From: an uncultured Solirubrobacteraceae bacterium
GTDB taxonomy: Bacteria > Actinomycetota > Thermoleophilia > Solirubrobacterales > Solirubrobacteraceae
Direction of reading: 5' to 3'
Assembly (NCBI GenBank): GCA_955652345.1
Contig: CATPBV010000204.1
Location: 1 to 17,536 of the forward strand
Length of the DNA stretch: 17,536 bases
The notes beneath the pieces were generated by a model that saw only the letters and a program-made list of their open reading frames with translations, was not told where the DNA came from and made no database searches. This document shows positions 14,762 through 17,536 of this stretch, one piece after another. Numbering within the stretch: position 1 is the first letter of the stretch; each line of letters begins with the position of its first letter. The position numbers and the translations under genes were made by a program.

Positions 14762-15883
14762 ATGAATGCACAGACGATCGCCACGCCAGCCACGCCCGCC
14801 CGCGATCAGGACTTCATGCCGCTGCTCGGGGTCGACCATGTCGAGCTCTACGTCGGCAACGCCCTCCAAGCGGCCCACTATTACGTCAACGCCTTCGGCT
14901 TCCACGAGGTCGCCTACTCCGGCCTGGAGACCGGCGAGCGTGAGCGGGTCTCGCACGTCGTGCAGCAGGGACGGATCCGCCTCGTCCTGACCGGCGCGCT
15001 CCACGCGGACTCGCCGATCGCCGCGCATCACCGCAAGCACGGCGATGGAGTGAAGACGATCGCGCTCGGCGTCCCGAGCGTCGATCGCGCGTATCGCGAG
15101 GCCACCTCGCGCGGCGCGCAGGGCGTCGGGGAGCCGCGGGAGATCTCCGACGAGCACGGCTCGGTCAAGCTCGCAACGATCGCGACGTACGGGGAGACGC
15201 TCCACACGTTCGTCGAGCGCGGCGACTACCGCGGTCCGTTCCTGCCTGGGTTCGAGGCGCGCGACAGCGGCTCCGACACCGGGATGCTGCTGGGCGTCGA
15301 CCACATCGTCGGCAACGTCGAGCACATGGATCCCTGGGTCAAGTACTACGAGGACGTGTTTGGGATGCACGAGATGATCCACTTCAGCGACAAGGACATC
15401 TCGACCGAGTACTCGGCGCTGATGTCGAAGGTCGTGACCGACGGTCGGGGCGTCGTCAAGTTCCCGATCAACGAGCCGGCCGAGGGCAAGCGCCGCTCGC
15501 AGATCGAGGAGTACCTCGAGTTCTACGAGGGCCCCGGCGCGCAGCACATCGCACTCGCGACGCGCGACATCGTCGGCACGGTAGCCGAGCTGCGCCGCCG
15601 AGGCGTCGAGTTCCTGTCGATTCCCGATGCGTACTACGACGAGGTGCTCGATCGCGTGCCCGCGGTCTCCTCGCAACTGGCCGACCTCCGCAAGCAGGGA
15701 ATCCTCGTCGACCACGACGACGAGGGGTACCTGCTCCAGATCTTCACCAAGGCGGTGCAGGACCGCCCGACGATGTTCTTCGAGGTGATCGAGCGCCACG
15801 GGGCGCGTGGGTTCGGCGACGGTAACTTCAAGGCCCTGTTCCAGGCGCTCGAGCGCGAGCAGGACCGGCGCGGGAATCTCTAG
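14762..15883 (+). CDS. hpd: 4-hydroxyphenylpyruvate dioxygenase
   Basis: A 373-residue protein from ATG 14762; the frame is open further upstream but overlaps the divergent Lrp gene. The enzyme converts 4-hydroxyphenylpyruvate to homogentisate, the second step of tyrosine breakdown, using Fe(II) and O2 in the cytosol. Two vicinal-oxygen-chelate halves are visible, starting at LLGVDHVELYVGNA and LLGVDHIVGNVEHM. The iron ligands are H181 (GVDHIVG), H262 (GAQHIAL) and E341 (FFEVIER). Near-invariant segments ALMSKVV and KFPINEPA, the SQIEEYLEFYEGPGAQHIAL run, and the C-terminal GFGDGNFKALFQALE match the family. Length is normal for bacterial HPPD. GGGGA at 14746-14750 is a weak, distant ribosome site. 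It is followed by hmgA after eight bases, so they form an operon. Confidence 0.97.
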   Translation: MNAQTIATPATPARDQDFMPLLGVDHVELYVGNALQAAHYYVNAFGFHEVAYSGLETGERERVSHVVQQGRIRLVLTGALHADSPIAAHHRKHGDGVKTIALGVPSVDRAYREATSRGAQGVGEPREISDEHGSVKLATIATYGETLHTFVERGDYRGPFLPGFEARDSGSDTGMLLGVDHIVGNVEHMDPWVKYYEDVFGMHEMIHFSDKDISTEYSALMSKVVTDGRGVVKFPINEPAEGKRRSQIEEYLEFYEGPGAQHIALATRDIVGTVAELRRRGVEFLSIPDAYYDEVLDRVPAVSSQLADLRKQGILVDHDDEGYLLQIFTKAVQDRPTMFFEVIERHGARGFGDGNFKALFQALEREQDRRGNL

Positions 15884-15887
15884 GAGG
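15882..15887 (+). promoter_or_regulatory. ribosome binding site for hmgA (AGGAGG)
   Basis: A full-consensus AGGAGG overlaps the hpd stop codon (TAG at 15881) and lies four bases before the hmgA ATG, fixing that start and indicating co-transcription with hpd. Confidence 0.75.
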
Positions 15888-15891
15888 CACG

Positions 15892-17115
15892 ATGCGCTAC
15901 GTCAGCTTGGGCGAGGTCCCAGCCAAGCGCCACTCACAGGTGTGGCGAGACAACGGCGCGCGGCGGCTGCTGGTCGAGGAGGTGCTCGGCTACGAGGGCT
16001 TCTCGGGCAACGAGTCGATCCTCTACCACCTGGGCTCGCCATGCCGGATCGATCAGATCGGCGAGTTCCGAACGCTCGATCGGGACGCGTGGCTGCCGGA
16101 CGCACACGTGCACCGACTGGCTGACACCGGGCCGATCGAGCCGGCGGGCGATCCGCTCTCCGGCCGGCGGGCGCTGATGTTCAACGGCGACATCGAGGTC
16201 TCGATCTGCAAGCCCGTCGAGCCGATGGCGGGGTTCTACCGAAACGGCGAGGGCGACGAGGTCATCTATGTGCATCGGGGCCGGGGGACGGTTCATACGG
16301 TGTTCGGGTCCGTTGAGTACCGCGAGCGCGACTACGTCGTGATCCCTCGTGGCACGACCCACCGCTGGGAGCCCTCGGACGACGAGCAGTACTGGCTGTG
16401 CTTCCACACGCCCGGCGAGATCGAAACTCCCAGCCGGTACCGAAACCGGTACGGGCAGCTGCTCGAGCACGCCCCATATTCACAACGAGATTTTCACCCG
16501 CCTTCCGAGCTCGAGACGTTCGAGGAGCAGGGCGAGTACGAACTGACGGTGCGAGTCCGCGGCGGGCTCCAGACCTACTTGCTCGACCGTCACCCGTTCG
16601 ACGTCGTCGGATGGGACGGCTACGTTTACCCGTACACCTTCAATGCCCTCGACTTCGAGCCGCGCGCTGGGCGCTTTCACCTCCCGCCACCGACGCACCA
16701 GACCTTCCAGGGGCCGAACTTCGTGATCTGCACCTTCGCGCCGAGGATGCTCGACTGGGACGAGACCTCGGTGCCGCTGCCCTATCACCACTCGAACATC
16801 CAGTCCGAGGAAGTGATGTTCTACGCCGAGGGCAACTACGCCGCACGCAAGGGTGTGAACATTGGCAGCATCACGCTGCACCCCAGCGGACTGCCCCACG
16901 GTCCCCAACCGGGCGCTGTGGAAAAGGCGCTGGGCGCCAAGCACACGAACGAGCTTGCGGTGATGTGGGACACCTTCAGACCACTAGAGATGACGGCGGT
17001 GTGGCGCGAGCACGACAACCCTGCGTACGCCTACTCCTGGAACGAGGACAAGACGCTCACGCCCTCGCTCGACGAGGAGGAAGGGGCGAGCGTCGTGACC
17101 GGTCCGTCCGCCTAA
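15892..17115 (+). CDS. hmgA: homogentisate 1,2-dioxygenase
   Basis: A 407-residue protein from ATG 15892, behind an AGGAGG site. It opens the ring of homogentisate, the product of the upstream hpd enzyme, to maleylacetoacetate using Fe(II). It is a bicupin. The iron-ligand pattern of the family is present: H300 and E306 in LPYHHSNIQSEEVMFY (spacing of five between, as in the human enzyme) and H336 in LHPSGLPHGPQPG; H330 is also conserved. DEVIYVHRGRGTVHTVFG and DYVVIPRGTTHRWE are the N-terminal cupin motifs. RNGEGDE and FNALDFEPRAGRFHLPPPTH are also typical. The acidic, serine-rich tail after residue 385 is probably flexible. The next pathway enzymes, maleylacetoacetate isomerase and fumarylacetoacetase, are not in the window. 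No hairpin terminator is apparent after the stop. Confidence 0.95.
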   Translation: MRYVSLGEVPAKRHSQVWRDNGARRLLVEEVLGYEGFSGNESILYHLGSPCRIDQIGEFRTLDRDAWLPDAHVHRLADTGPIEPAGDPLSGRRALMFNGDIEVSICKPVEPMAGFYRNGEGDEVIYVHRGRGTVHTVFGSVEYRERDYVVIPRGTTHRWEPSDDEQYWLCFHTPGEIETPSRYRNRYGQLLEHAPYSQRDFHPPSELETFEEQGEYELTVRVRGGLQTYLLDRHPFDVVGWDGYVYPYTFNALDFEPRAGRFHLPPPTHQTFQGPNFVICTFAPRMLDWDETSVPLPYHHSNIQSEEVMFYAEGNYAARKGVNIGSITLHPSGLPHGPQPGAVEKALGAKHTNELAVMWDTFRPLEMTAVWREHDNPAYAYSWNEDKTLTPSLDEEEGASVVTGPSA

Positions 17116-17356
17116 GCTCGACCGTGCACCTGCCAGCGATGCGCTTGGCCGCCGCAGTTTCAATCTCTTCACCTCGTCCTCCGGATCGATCGTGACCGCA
17201 CGCCGATGGGATCCGTCGTGTGAGCCGCACATATAGGCTGCCTCGCGGACGGATCACCCCTGCGTTGAGCGCTTGGTCGATGCCGTGGGCAAGCCCGTCT
17301 ACCTGGACAATCGTCCATCTGTCGAGCCCCAAAGGCCGCGCCGCCAGCGTCAGTAG
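17116..17356. other. stretch with no supported gene after hmgA
   Basis: No convincing complete gene is seen on either strand. On the plus strand a frame from ATG 17139 begins MRLAAAVSISS, like the start of a signal peptide, but stops at TGA 17193. It reopens as RTYRLPRGRITPALSAW and onward. That could be the decayed front of the fragment described next, or chance. No T-rich hairpin terminator for hmgA was found. Confidence 0.4.
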
Positions 17357-17536
17357 GCTCTCGACACCGAGCGGAGGAGACACCATGAGAGCAACGTGGA
17401 CTACGAGACACTGCCAAACCCGCTGCCGGCGGACGATGTCAGCACCTTCACGCTCGCCCACCCAATCGCCGTTCAACCCGGGGACGTCATCGGGCTAGAA
17501 CACACGCGGGGATCGATGACTCGATGCTTCCTCGCC
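17357..17536 (+). CDS. partial frame, possible secreted beta-rich protein cut by the window edge
   Basis: The frame is open from just after a TAG (17354-17356) to the window end. Its last 40 or so residues look protein-like, with PNPLPADDVSTFTLAHPIAV then QPGDVIGLEHTRGSMTRCF. 'STF...PI.VQ.GDVIGL' recalls the C-terminal part of small secreted beta-sandwich proteins that I remember as common in Solirubrobacterales-type genomes; this is memory, not a search. No good start exists in this frame (a GTG at 17396 lacks a ribosome site). An excellent GGAGGAG plus ATG at 17385 lies in a different frame, which ends at a TAG near 17498. A frameshift, a decayed gene or a spurious frame are all possible. 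Confidence 0.3.

Noticed and set aside
14699..15799. 366-residue minus-strand frame
   Set aside because: Antisense to hpd, whose metal ligands and family motifs are unmistakable.
17057..17476. 139-residue minus-strand frame at the right edge
   Set aside because: Partly antisense to hmgA, no ribosome site, no recognised motif; some hydrophobic stretches but not convincing.

Overview
The window is very GC-rich, with densely packed genes, frequent 1-4 base ATGA/GTGA start-stop overlaps and several GTG starts. Together with the families present (an actinobacterial-type molybdoenzyme with an internal twin-arginine motif, a cyclase-ATPase-TPR giant protein, FCD-type GntR and Lrp regulators) this suggests an actinomycete-like bacterium, possibly of the Thermoleophilia/Solirubrobacterales group. 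That placement is an inference from gene style; no rRNA or marker gene is present. No tRNA, rRNA, CRISPR array, insertion sequence or phage gene was seen.

Region 1 (1-3952). The left edge holds the tail of a DUF2064-type glycosyltransferase (+) coupled to a small SAM methyltransferase (+). They converge on a three-gene minus-strand operon with chained start/stop overlaps: a cytochrome-b-like membrane domain fused to a sulfite-oxidase-type molybdopterin domain, a small four-helix membrane protein, and a large polytopic membrane protein that may be a GT-C type transferase. This is the least understood and most interesting part of the window, a candidate envelope redox/glycan module.

Region 2 (3953-9605). 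Divergent from that operon is a secreted glycoside hydrolase family 2 enzyme that keeps both catalytic glutamates but lacks the usual substrate-contact histidines. Next is an 1179-residue signalling protein with two zinc ribbons, a class III cyclase domain with a complete catalytic set, a STAND/AAA-like ATPase and a long TPR-like tail.

Region 3 (9606-14239). A short AT-rich island, with a promoter-like hexamer pair overlapping two inverted repeats, precedes a tightly coupled operon: 2-oxo acid dehydrogenase E1 alpha, E1 beta, E2, a GntR/FCD regulator and a SnoaL-like small protein. No E3 is encoded in the window. The substrate cannot be fixed from sequence; branched-chain 2-oxo acids or pyruvate are both possible.

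Region 4 (14245-17115). An Lrp/AsnC regulator is divergent from hpd (4-hydroxyphenylpyruvate dioxygenase) and hmgA (homogentisate 1,2-dioxygenase), consecutive steps of tyrosine/phenylalanine breakdown. Regions 3 and 4 together look like an amino-acid/2-oxo acid catabolic locus with two local regulators.

Region 5 (17116-17536). No intact gene is seen. The last ~180 bases hold a protein-like open frame running off the window edge that resembles a secreted beta-rich protein but has no convincing start in frame.
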